A DNA stretch of 64,000 nucleotides from the NCBI GenBank assembly GCA_019802505.1, contig JAFMOC010000031.1, positions 4,036,501-4,100,500 of the forward strand, given 5' to 3'. This document shows positions 49,192-63,200 of the stretch, in pieces (positions within the stretch are counted from its first letter, which is position 1; every line of letters starts with the position of its first letter). Both the position numbers and the translations under genes were made by a program. Source of the stretch: Corydoras sp. C115. Lineage: Eukaryota > Chordata > Actinopteri > Siluriformes > Callichthyidae. The notes beneath the pieces are model-generated. The model made no database searches and was not told the DNA's origin. It saw nothing but the letters and a program-made list of their open reading frames with translations.

Positions 49192-51150
49192 GTAAGAATT
49201 TGGATGACAGGCTAAGATTTCTGTTCTCTTTGTTGTTTCTTTTTGGTGTCCGTTGTTTTTCTTCCATTTGCTTGTTTGTGTAGCCTAATTGGTAACCTTT
49301 AGTAGCGGATATTAAGTCTGCCCTGTCCATTAACCTGTCCTTTTCCAGCTTGCTCCGTGCGTAATCTGTGCATGTTGCGCACAGGAAATTGAGCTCACAA
49401 GTACACAACTGAACGTTCTGTTACCAAATCAAAGCCACATTTTAGTGGGAATTAAGAGAAGAAATCTTGGGTTCCACTAGATGTCAATGCTTAATATATG
49501 AAGTGAATGAATGGTTTAGTTAGCTCGTTCATGCGTAGGTGGCTTTGAAAAACAAATATCAAAACTAAACTATGTGCAAATAAAAGTATTTGTTAGGTTA
49601 AAAAAACGATTGCATTATGAAATATCTCCTATTATCACTTTTTATCTTGAATTAGTTGTAAATGCATGCACTCAATATATTAAAAATGACTCTAAATGAC
49701 TGTTAATGACCACGATCATCTCTTAAATTACATATATTAAGTTAAAAAAGGTATGTCATATTTTCAATAATGGAAACACTTATGTTGAAAAATTGTTTGG
49801 GCTGTAGTGAAAGTGAGACTTTATTATTTACACATTCATTCCAGGCTTGGAAACTGACCTGAAATTTGTCCAGTCACCTATTGTTTTACTGCACAATACA
49901 TCGTGCCCTGTTAGACAGTAAAACATCCAAATTGACCACAATGCACAAAGGCTCTCTAACCTTATAAAACATACTTGGGTCTGTGGCCAATCTTAAGCAA
50001 GCCAAAATTGATTGGCTCTATAAACAGGGATTTATTGGATGGCAGAACAGCATGCATAAATAAGATGCTGAACAAAACATTTATCCTTTAGCTGCTATCT
50101 AAGCTTAAAATGCTTTGCATTATAAAATATTTAATCATGGTGGTTTAACACTTGTGATTTAGCATTATGACAGTGCGGAAGGTACACTGTGCCCCAAACT
50201 TATACTTTTGGAACATTCAGCCACAGTCAGAGCTGCGGTTTACTGCATAAAGGTTTGTTTTTTTTTTAAAACACAGTTTTGGTTCTTTGATCAACCTTAA
50301 ATGAATGTCTGTGCCACATTAATATTAAATATTTTGTATCTTCCTGACTGTTAACATTTGCAGTCTTTAGAAAATGTGTTTAGAGTGAGTCAAGTACTTT
50401 GTCTTTCAAGTAAGCAAGGTTCAAGTTCAGCAAAGCAGTGCTTAATAAATATAGAATAATTGATAAAGGTTTGATTAGTGATGTCAGATAGGACAAGAGA
50501 GAGGGGTGTGTGTTATGCTTATAGTTCTGTAGGTAAATATTTGATTGGGAATAAGGCAGTTAGAGTAATTCAGCATATAAAGTCTACACTGCACTAAACA
50601 ACATAAACATAGTGGCTTGGTAGGTAATGGTACACATGCAGGCTGTCATTTATACACTCTTACAAAATAAAGTACTTTTGAATATTATTAACTTGATTTA
50701 GTGAAGTCATCTTGTATTTTTATGTTTGCTGTAAACGTAAAAACCGTAAACAGTTTATGTCTGCACAATGTGTAAATGACATGTAGATTGCTACTTTTCA
50801 AAAGTAGAAAGTGTGATATTCTTGTACTTCTACAGTTCTGTGTATATTGTTAGTCCCTAACAGATTATTAACACATTTCTTTTTGAATAGAGCTACATTT
50901 TTGTTCCACTGGGTTGTTGATGCTAGAAAGAGAGCAAAAAAGCAGCTGTTCCAGTTTTGATGTGATAGTTCTGTGTGAAGCCTTATGGGATAGATGATAA
51001 TAGGTTGTCTCAAAACATTTAGTAATTGCTTAAAAATATTCATATGGACGTTACCATTGGTAGAATCTTCTGGCTATAGCAATTATTAACAACAACAACA
51101 ACAAAAACAACAACAACAACAAAAACAATTACAATAATAATAATAATAAT

Positions 51151-51234
<84 letters not shown>

Positions 51235-54200
51235 AAAACAAATCATACATTCTCTGTTCCATCCTTTTCCCATGTCTTGGTTTGCAAAGTTAGCATGGCA
51301 TTGCAATAGCATAGCAATGAGCAGAGAACACAAAACAGATAAACAGCTCTTAAATAGTCCCTTTGGCATTTAAAGTATTTGTGGTTTTTAGGATGTAAAA
51401 GCGTATTTGTGAAAAATTTTCTAACCTAAATTCTTTTTACTTTGTAGGTCAGTTTCTGCAGATTCCTCAACAGATGCCTTCAAAAATAACATCACTCTAT
51501 TCACACGCATTCTGGACCGACTGCTAGATGGTTATGACAACCGACTCAGGCCTGGATTAGGAGGTAAGATGGGGCAATACTTTTTTTTTTAAAGAACAGG
51601 TAATCAGAAACTATTTGTGACTGCTGTTGTGGAGCAATTTAGTGACGTGAATGTATGTGCCCGTGGTATGCACATGACTGGACTTCACTTCGCAAGTTTC
51701 CTTCTGGTTGAATGGTGTTAAATATGCTTTTCCCAATCTGTGGCAAGAGAATGCAAACTAATTGCAAACTAAAATAATCTTTCCATAGTTCTATTTATTC
51801 TAAGCCTTCCAGGCCTTTAAGCAAGATCCTATTCCAAAGTTACTCAGACTGTTTCATGTTACGTGTTTGTTAAATGATGAAGTTAAATATAGCCACTTGT
51901 AAAACAAATTTGGAAAAACCTTTAATAACTGCTTGCATTTAATTTCGATGCAAGTACCTGCCACGTTTAAAAAGCCAGTCGCCAGACATTTAAAAAAAAT
52001 TTTTTTAGGTCATGTCTGTCCCTTCGTTTTTAAGTAGGTGATGATATGATAAAAAGATAACTCACAGCACTGACCTTCAATTTTTCTCTTGATTCAAATT
52101 TGGTGGAAATTCAGCCACCTTTGCCTGTCTAATTATCTGTTACAGTATCTGACCTTCTTTTTTTGCTACTAAACATCCTAATGCTTTTGTTCTTAAATGT
52201 GAATTTAATTTAATATGATTTGTTTAAACAATAATGATTTGTTTTACTTTTCACTTTAAGAGTTATAATTCATAAATCCAACTCCAAATATATTCATACA
52301 TATACACCCACATATATATATATATGGTCATTATTTAAAAGAATGAAAGCAACATCTGCGTTTTGTAAGCACTGTACTTTGACTGGTAGCCCATGGAGTA
52401 AAGATCAATAACTTTTTTCAGCATCAGTTACTGTAACAAGTAGCAAGAGCTTTCTGAAGCGCTTGAGGAGTCTTAACTGTATGATGAATAATAAATAGAA
52501 TAGACATTTTGGTATGTAAAACATACATAAGGAAGTCAATTATAAATTAGTGCGCCTCTGTCCATCTACTGCCACCTCTAATGAGCATTTTAACTTAAGT
52601 AAAATAATGTCTCATAAATCCTCTAAATGTGTATGTAGATACATTTAAGATGAAAATAAAGTGGAATAAGATCTCTAAGGAGGTTATTTTGTATGTGCCT
52701 AATTTCTCTGACATAAATATATATGAACTGAACAGTTTGTATGTTAATGGACAATCCAGGGACCCAACTCAATGTTGTCTCAATGAAGTCAATGTTAAAA
52801 GGTTTAGAAAAGCTTTAAAGTTATTTATGGCTTTTCAGTGTTTGTGAAGTAATTACTTAATAATAGAAGGATATAATAGAGGATGACCTGTGTCCAAACC
52901 ACCATGTTACACATTGCATTCAATTTTTAAAATTGCATGTAATTTGTAAAAAAAAACAAAACAAATGTGGCCTCTGCCTCAAACAGCCCTCACATCTTAA
53001 ATCAAATACCTAATATTATATTCCCATCAATGGCTTTGTGTTTTTAATTCTTGTGCAGTTAATAATCACCAGTAAACTATTTCTTACTGTCTAAGGGGAC
53101 AGTTTTATTGTCACTGAATTGAGGATTTGATGGTCTAATAAACAACACACCCAGGAGCAGGATAAGCATATATCTGATTATTGGTTTGCCCTCAAGATAC
53201 TATTGACTTACCTTTAAAATGATATTGCAACTACAGCAGCACTAAGCAGGGATGAAAGCAAAGCTATGTGATAAACCTCTTATTATTGAAAAGAGGTTTC
53301 TAAACAAAACAAAGCTGCTGACTGCCTGTAATGCACAGTAGAATGTTTCCCTAGGTACATCCATGTACATACACAATCAGCATCAACATTACAACCTGTC
53401 AGATTTGTCAGATCAGTTACTACTACTACCAAGTTATTGTTTCTGTATTTTATTACTTTCTCTTGCCATATAGATGCATTATTTAGTTTTACAATTACAA
53501 AATGTGGTCCATCTGTGATCCATACTTTGTAAGTCTCCTTTCCTCTGTTTTCCATTGATCAGGATGATCACAGAGCAGGTATTATTTGAGTGGTGGATGA
53601 TTTTTAGCATTGCAGTGAACTAACAAATAGACAAGAGCGCACAAACAAGGGATAAGTTTACCTATATAAATGGCCTGATATCAATATCTATATATTTATC
53701 TATATATGTATAGAGAGAGAGGGCTCTGTAATAAAAAGCTGTCTTGTTACTTAAAGCAGAATTTAAAACAGGCACATAAAGAATAGAGTGACAGTGAGAT
53801 GGGATAGAGCAAAAGAGAAAAAAGGGATTGTGATAAAAAGCAGGAGATCAGTCAGCATCAATAATACTGTCGAAGTCAGACTGTTGGCATCTGGAGGACA
53901 ATACTGGATGTTTGAACACATTTCATTCTAAGAGCTTTAGCTAGAGGATTTCCCAGGGGATGGCAGTCTCTGTATGAACATTGCCCTCATTGGGAAAAAA
54001 ACAACCTTATGTGCACTGCATATTCTTAGCAAAAGCCAGCTACTTTACATTCATGCAACAATAATCTGGATCATTCGTCATCTTCTCAAGGTCAGAAAAT
54101 GTAGTTCAATTGTATTCGTTAAACAACATAAAAAATTTATTTGAATTAAGTCTCAAATAATCGAAGTTGCTCTCCCTCTGTGGGGTTTCCAGTTTTCCCT

Positions 54201-57200
54201 CACATCTCAAATGTCAATGGTTAAACTTAAGATACTAAATTATCCTGGCCATTGAGGGTTTATAAATTAGTGGTCCCAAGCTCAGGTAAATAGGATGGGT
54301 GCATCAGGAAACTCTGCAAAGGTAAATATGTAGATCTACACTATAGCGACTCGGTGGTTGAAAGATGAAGAAGTCAGTACATTTATATTGCAGTAAAAGT
54401 GCACAATGAATATTTGGGGCAGATTTATTTAATGCTTTAGACCTTAATTAGCGTAAAGTCTCACTACAAAATGCTAGATAATTCTTAAGTCTTGTCACAA
54501 TCAAGAGTCAAAAAGGGTTCTAAAGCAGCTACTTTCGAAATAAATTAATTGAATTTAATTTATTTAACCAGGTAATCAGAACAAAAACTCCCACTAGCAA
54601 AAAAATGTCGCATTTCAGTCTTTCTACTATTTATTATTGACAAGTAACTAATCAATATAACTAATATTTTCTATACTGCTTTGCAATACATACAAATGAC
54701 AATGGAGATATCATTACAGATTTAATATATGTACTTTGATAATTAAGTTTGCACTACATCTAATCCACTTTACTAAATGCAATTACCCTTTGTGTCTTCT
54801 GCTAATTAAGATCCCAAACCATCTGATCTTGTAAATGTATTTTGTAATGTAATATATTAAATATATGTAATGCAAAAATCAGATGGCTTCAGATAAGTCT
54901 AGAAGGTATGCTCTAACTCTGCATAGATTTACATCCTCATGTTTTTCCATTGCCTCTTCATGGCAGGATCATTTTCAAGAGTGTTTATGAAGTACTCGAG
55001 TTCAAAAAATGTATTTTGGAAAAGGGGGCTGCAAGGGAAAAAAACATCAAGGCTTCAAGGTTTTTGAAAGCAGCTTTCATTCCACCCTGTGCGATGAATT
55101 AACCAACCTACATTACCAATCTATTAATAAACCAGTAAAGCACCCTGAGGTTTTAAATGTGCTCCACATATTTAAACAGTAAATTATATCCTTTAGGGAA
55201 CCCGATTTTCATTTAATGTTTTACGTTTTGGATTTATCAAACTTTAGATGTTCCTCGATATATAAATGTTCTGCCTTTTACAACTCCCCAAAATATATAA
55301 AAACATTTCATTTTGATGAAGCAAGTTACATTTTAGCATCCAACCAAATAAAAGTTGAAGTTAGAATAAAATGGCCAGTACTGCCATATGTCAGTTATAG
55401 GTAATTTATCATTTTGTTTTACCTCAGCCCAACACATCCATGTGTAGGAGTCAAATTTCTGCCAGTCTTTAACAACAGAGGTTTCTAATAATCCCAGAGG
55501 CTCACTTTAAAATGTATTACTTGGAATAACAAACAACACTTTAGTAGTACATCTAAGCAGCAATAAGAGCCAAACAGAATGAAGTGGCTTTCTGAAGCAG
55601 CCATGCAAATGCACAAGAGAAAGAGCAAAGGAAATACAGAAGAGCAGAGCCTATCAGACATAACATAAGGGAGATACATATTTAAGGACAAACAAACATA
55701 GAAGCAGCACATACAGAAAGCTTTTCACTACTACACAGACAAAAAGAGGAAGCAAAAGACAGCACCAAGGTAGAAGACATCAATTTATCTTACACATACA
55801 ATAGCAGCTGTATGAAGGCAGAAATAAAATCTGTGCAGAAAAAGAGGCTTTCATACATTTGACATTCAAGATAACACTGAAAAGGATTGTGCATTAGTTT
55901 ACTATTTTACAGATATTTTCACTTTAATGTTAAATTTCTGTTCTCTTTAACCTTCCTTTTTAGACCGAGTAACCACTGTGAAGACTGATATCTATGTCAC
56001 CAGTTTCGGTCCTGTCTCAGACACAGATATGGTGAGAACAGAATCATTTCACCTCAGATGTGCAAAACCATGTTTTTAAACAACTATAAATAAATGTGCA
56101 TCATCTTCCAGCATGTATCCCATTTGTAACCCACCCATTTAATAATTCCACACACCAGTCATAGATCAGATCCTTATGCCTTTGGCAACTGTTTTATTTT
56201 TCTCCGTTTTTATGCTAAAAACACTGTTATGTTAAATCCCAGTAAAGCCTATTCTATTTTCATTTCAAGTGTTTGCTGCTGAAAATTTTGCACCTGTTAG
56301 CAATTAATGTGCTTGAAATTGCAGAGGCTAATTAGAAGGCACATTTACATCATCTATTTGATCAACTTATCACTATAGATCTTGCACTAGATTCTTAAAA
56401 TGCATGTGTTCCTTTATTTTGATATAAATTACAGTTCAATATCAATCAGCTAGACATTTCAGAAAAGAATAACATATGAAAGCTTAGCCATAGCTAAATA
56501 GAAATAATAAAATGCACTAATTGACTGACAAAGCACAATGTTTTGGTTTGTTTCTGTCCCTTCATTGTATCTGTAAGAATGTCACAGCCACATCTCTGTG
56601 TATGTGTAGAAGTCAGTACTATATTGACAGTGGCCAATAGTGACCTCTCTAGGATAAGACCCTTCCATATTAGTTTGCAAAAGGAAAAGTCATGCTACCT
56701 GACTGCACGCATGACACTTTGAATTAGATTCTCTGCCTCTGATAAGCAAGAAAAAGCAGCTCTATGAGTCATGGATTCACAAGCACAGCTGTCTTCATTA
56801 TCAATTCAAATAGTGACACAGCCTAAGGATGAAGCTTTTTACCAGCAGGTTTTAATCAGTGTTAGCACAAAGGAAGGATTAGCATGGTGTGCAACATGAT
56901 TTAAAACTATATATAGAAGTTGTGGATGCATAGTTTTATATTGAATAAATTTCATTCAGCAAGATTTTAGTCAGTATCTGTTTTATGACACTATGTGAAA
57001 GCCAATGTTTAGAATTAAAATGATAATGACATTCATGATAAAGCATTTAAAACATAACTCACAATTATGTATTTGTATTTTAATGGAAAAAATGATAGTG
57101 CTTTGTAAACCAGAGAGATGAAATATTAGTATAATTGCTGTGTTATTGTAATTTTATAATAATAAAACTTTCACTGCATAATCGGCTGCTGTATGTTATA

Positions 57201-60200
57201 GTAATTGGCAAGAAAAAAACAATTAAAACAAATGAGTATTATATAAAAATAGAATTTGATTCCAATTAATAAATTATGCAAAAATTAAAATGTTTTAATT
57301 CAAAGTCTTAAACACCCTAGTCAATCATATTTTATCTACCTTTGGGATTAGAACATGAATCTCCAGATCAAATGGTAGCTCTGTTTCAGGACTATTGACC
57401 AGATGGTAGTGGGTTTCCGGTCAACTGCTTTGTTTGGGCCCTTACACAAATCACTACTAGTCAATTAAATTGCATTTTGTCACTTCTAGTTGCAATAATT
57501 TGTTTTTATCTGAGGTGATGTCCAAATATCACAATTTAATGGGTAATCTGAGATTACCTTGGTTCTAGCAAACGTGACATTGTTTAGTATTGATGTACAA
57601 CTTGCATGTTTCAGACATTAAACTTAATGAATGAATGTTTTTTTTCTTTGTGCATTTATCAAAAAGCTTAACAGAATTAACCAATAGCAGGTTTGTATAA
57701 AAAATTGTTTTTAAATAGTGTATAAAAAAATAGAAACTGTATTGCAACTTAACAACTTAAGTCAAATTAGTATGTACAGTTGTTTGGTTTTGTAACCTGG
57801 AACAATATTTATGTATATATATTAACCTGGAATAAGATACATTTTTAGCCACCACTGTAAAATTTTATATTTGCAGTCAAGATATTTGGTGTGTCTGCTC
57901 AAGATTTGATTTGAGCATTTTGTTTTGTTTCGTACCATACATACATAACCCACTGTCTGGAGATGTAGGGTAAAATTTACATATGTTGTGAATAGACTGT
58001 TTATAATGACAATGCTATACTTTCAACATTCCTAAGATTTTTTTTAGCAGCTTGGTCATACTGTGTGTGGTTCCCTGCTGCTTTGCTCTGAGCACTTTAC
58101 TTCTGTCCTGTCTATGTATGTTCAAACTGAAACATTATGCCTGCTGTTTCAAAGAGGGTGAATCACGTATCAGCAGGATATATCTCCTTTCTAACCTCTT
58201 CTTCCATGCAGTTCCTTTCTCGCTATTCCTGGTGCACTGGACTTGTTTCCTTTTATCCCATTGTCACCCCCACAAAAAAATAATTACAAAAATAAAAATC
58301 ACAGAAATGGAGTAGCTGTGGATGAAGGCTTATAGAGTTACCCATTCCTTTCCTTTTTAAGTTCTGGGCAGATAAAGCAAGCAACATTTTGGCAAATTCA
58401 CTCATTTGTAAGCCAGTCTCCTCTCACAGGAGAGACCAACAGGCTCAAACAGGCACGTACAGGGCTCACTCTGATATATTTTTCATTTTCAAAGACAAAT
58501 TGTTCCATTTCTTTGCCTCCACACATTCCCTGAAGCTCATCTTTTCTCTTTGTCCTTCCAAACCCTCCCATCTATTTCTCCCCTGTTATTTCAAGAGGAT
58601 TGACAGTTGTTGCTTTCCTCTACAACTAGATGCTTTGAGTTCTTCTAAGATAAAGAGTTTGTGGGATAATAGGCTCACATATTTTCATTTTCTTCTTTGC
58701 CCAGAAGTTGATGGCACTTTTAAAATATTTACCTGCAACATTAGACAGGCTTTTGGTGAAAGGCTTATTGATTATTCTCTAAGAGTAGCCATTTGTGAAT
58801 TATTTATACCTGTAAGAAATGATTAACAGTTGCACTTTGCCCCATCAGCGGTCCCGGTATTACACAATTCACAATTGCAACTTTTTAACAATCTATTTCT
58901 ATAGTAAAATGTTTAGATATTAAGTGCTTATTTACTTCACTTTAATTTTTGTCATATTTTGCGGTGTATTGGCTTTTGGGGTCAACAGTGTGCCGCCATG
59001 CTAAGTGCTTAAAGCTATGGACATACAGCTGATCATTATACCTACCACCTCAAAGCTTGCTTTCAATCTTTCAGCTCTCTCTGCACTCTCTTTTTTCTAT
59101 TTGTATTGCAGCATTTACCCTGGGGTCATCTGAACCCTCATTAGGTCCTATGCTGTATTGAACAGTCTGACTTGAAAAAGCATAGCCAAGGAACATCATT
59201 TGATGACGCAGATACAGTGTTTGTATTAATATTACTTAAAGGCTTGCTTTCTTGTAACTATGGTTGATGTTCCTATTACATCATGTTGTATGAGCTGTAT
59301 GGTGGTACATTTTTCTAACCTAAAAGGGTGAGTGATTATGAATAATAAAAGGAAATAGACAACAGGGATCCAACATAATTGCTGATAATAGTAATTAGGG
59401 AAGTGCATATTCTGCAGTGTTCTACTAATTGCATGAATAAATTCATTTATTTAATGCTGCTGTATTCATTAGTAATTTAAATATTATCTTGTTAGTTTCT
59501 GAATAATGTCTTTAAAATACCACAGCATTTTAAAGTTAATTTAAATCACTTCTGAAGTGTTAGGGTGATTAAAATTATGAATTGAAATACATTGTAGCCA
59601 CTGTGCCATCCCAGATGACATTTAAATGTTATTGAATTTATTTAGTTATTTATTTAATACGGCAATGGTGTTTTAGTATATATATAGTTTAGTTTGTTCT
59701 TTTTTTTTTTTTTTTCAAAAAACACACACAGACAACAAGTGTACGCAATGCAAATTCGACAACAAAGGGTAGGATAGGAGTTATTAAAGAAGCGCAAGGG
59801 AGACACATGACTGACACAACAAGTGAGAGAAATTAACAATGACTAATAACCAAACTACATGAAATGACAGGCAATTAACAATTTAACAGGGGCGAAAAAA
59901 ACAAAATAGGTTTGATAGAAACACACATACAGTACTTCTAACAGATACTATGCACTATGGTGCTTTACTCCAATGGGATCTCCAGATATGTTACTGAACC
60001 AAGTTAGATTATTTTTATTTAAATAAGCTCTTAAAACATATTTTTGATAATTATATATGCATTGCAAATATGATTTATTTAATCCATTTAGCAAAAAAGG
60101 GGACAATACAAGGGTTTAAGCATTACTTTAAACCTAGGATTATCCCAATCAATCCTGGATTTGTGACTCAATCCTCCCGCATAACTTGACATAAAAGTCA

Positions 60201-63200
60201 AACCCTGAGAAGCCAGATCATCATGTAACTGTTAAGGCGCTGTATGGTGCAGTCATTAATTGCGATCATCACTCTTCCTGTGGCCATGGTTACTGTGATA
60301 GGCAATACATCACCAATGGATTTGCACTGGATCCATTTATCTAGTGTTATGGTGTGTATGCGATACTGAACAGACTTCCCTCAGGCTTGAATGAGAGGCC
60401 AAACTCAACTAATGATAGATTAAAGCGGATGCTGTACGTCACTTTGGCTTGATAGAGCTGCTCCATGCTGACCTTACTAATAGCCTCAGCATTTATTTTT
60501 CCCACAAAGAGACCTAGGGATAGAGAATGAGATGAGGAAATAGGGAGAAAACAAGGAAGAATAAGTGAGAGACTTGGGGGGAATTAGGAAGATCAGTGTG
60601 AGAAAATGACAGGATAAGAGGAATAGAAGGCAACAAACACAAAAGAGACAGGACTTATTTAGTCTCTTTAATGCTTGTCTGCCCTCAGAGGCAGATTGTT
60701 GTCTGGGATCAAATAGAAACACCACCCTGTTGCTGTGCACTCAACACAGCCTTCTACTTCAACATGACTTCTATAGCACCTAATAGACCTCACAATTACA
60801 GCTTTTTTTTAGCCTTGTTTCTATTTCTATTCTAATACCCCACAGCAAAAGTTAATAACACACTTGTGTTACAAAGAGGTGAAATACATAAGAGATGGGA
60901 ACAGGACTTTCCAAGTGTTTATTATTTACACTTGGTAAATAATGAACAAGGAAATAAAATATCTGTAAGATTATAAGGCACTAAACTTTAATTGTATTAA
61001 ATTTAAGCTTGTACATGTAGTGAGTGAGAAATTAAGCAAAATATAGACAAACACACAAAATTATAAATTTTATCTACAGTTAATTTGTTAAAAAAAAAAA
61101 AAAAAAAACACACACACATATGAAGGCAATTTCCAGAGAACCTTTTCTGCTTGAGGGAAGGGTTCTGCTTGACAATGATTCTAAACTACCTGATGTAGAT
61201 TATAAAATACTGGTACTGAAAACCAGCAGCTTCATAATAATACCAAAATATACAGTCACATAATTTCGGCACATAATTGGAAAAATATAATTGTCTAGTA
61301 TGCAGTTACTGTATGTATACTCAGTAGGAAATCTCAAATAGTCTTTAACATTGGCATATTTGTGTTTTCTCAATAGGAATACACAATTGACGTGTTCTTC
61401 AGGCAGAGCTGGAAGGATGAGAGATTAAAGTTTGAGGGACCGATGAACATCTTACGTCTTAATAACCTCATGGCCAGCAAGATCTGGACTCCAGACACTT
61501 TTTTTCATAATGGGAAGAAATCAGTGGCACACAACATGACCATGCCTAATAAGCTCCTCCGCATTCAGGATGATGGAACACTGCTTTACACCATGAGGTA
61601 GGTGTAAATAGTTTTTTTTTTTATTAACTTTCGGTTTTAGTGAAAAAGGAAGTAAGTACATGATTGCAACAGTTACACCTTTAACAAACTTTAGTGACAA
61701 ACTATTAGTGACAAAATTAGGTATGTAAAATGGACTCTATAATTAGCAAATAAACAGACAGAAATACTTAGACTACTGTGAATGAATGTAAGCAAAGCCA
61801 CATTAAGTAAACAAATTCCACCAACACACTGAATTAGTGAATAGAAGGTGCCATCATGCACAAACAAGACTGGTTAGCAAAGCGTAACCACAATGATATG
61901 TAAAAGCGGGGTGCAACTGACTTGAGCGATAAGGAGAGTGAGACCAACGTGCTAGAGTGGATGGGGGCTGGGTCTGAGACACTATTCCCCAGTGGAAATG
62001 TTACCAAGACAGTCTGAAAAGAAGGAAACTGAAGGACATCCATTATAGAGACGAGTCAACCAATATCAACAAAGGAAGGGCTTCATGGTGTTCTTGGTGG
62101 AGGGGGGTGCCTGGAGGCATTACATTTTCACGTTGTTTATACATATGTACCTACTTCAACTTGTCTGTCTAATTCTCTTAATGTTTCTTGTAAAGAGTTT
62201 TCCTTATGTTTTGCAAAACTATTTTGGAACGTAAGAATAAACTGATTAATTTGTAATGATCAGTTGTCAAAAGGTTGCCCTCACTGTTACGTTAGTCTTA
62301 TTCCTAAAAATGCTGTCTCATGAGGTCTTTAAATTAGCTTAATCAAATCCAAAAATACAAAACATAATAAGAATAAAACTAGACAGAAAATTGTGAATAT
62401 CTGTGAATTACTACTTTTTGCCCACAGTACTATCTTGTTCGTGTCTGTGTGCATGCATGCTGCAGGTTGACTGTACATGCAGAGTGCCCTATGCATCTTG
62501 AAGATTTCCCCATGGATTTTCACTCATGTCCTCTTAAATTCGGCAGCTGTAAGTACTAACCTAACCTCTTTTTCCTTTATTAGTGTCTTTTGATTTTGTA
62601 ACATATGTTTTTATTTACAATAAGGTAAAAAAATTCATAAAGTCATACTTATTCAAGTGATTTTATAATTGAATTTTATTTGCATCTTTTAAACACACTT
62701 TCAGACAACAAAATTTGTTTCACAGCGCTAATAAAACTAATGTCTGGAACAGATAAACTAAACCTTTAATCAACCTTTTTTTGTTGTTTTTTTTTTGTTC
62801 ACTTTGTTCATTTAGTGAAAGATTAAATACAAAAAGTGTGGATATTTGTATAATTGTCATGAATACAGTTGATAAAATCAGTCGAAAGTAATTACAGTGA
62901 ATTGTACTGACAGTTATGCTGAGAACAGTGACTTTGGGAAACTTTGACTTAAAAATTTTTAAGCCAATTCAATTTTTGTTTGGCATATTAAGGGAAAGTA
63001 TAAAATAAACAACCACAGACTAAAAAAAATAAAAATTACCTAAAGCTCAATGTCAACACCCTGCTAAAATGTTCTGTGGAAGGTTATAATCAAGTAATGA
63101 GGAAATAATCGAATGCCTTTTTTGAAACATTTATCAATTTACAATTTATTTTAAATACTAAAAGTGTGATTCTCTCTAGATGCATACACAATGACAGAAG

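Noticed and set aside
48953..49195. 80-aa open frame covering the first gabra2 coding exon from an upstream ATG at 48953
   Set aside because: It reads through the TTTTTTTTCTGTAG acceptor and in a frame set by intronic sequence. Family comparison and splice sites favour the start at 49121.
51040..51369. 109-aa minus-strand frame rich in Ile-Tyr and Val
   Set aside because: Translation of the AAC/AAT/AT microsatellite.
58389..58826. 145-aa open frame in gabra2 intron 3
   Set aside because: Composition is AT-rich with Phe/Leu/Ser bias typical of intron read-through; no domain recognised.
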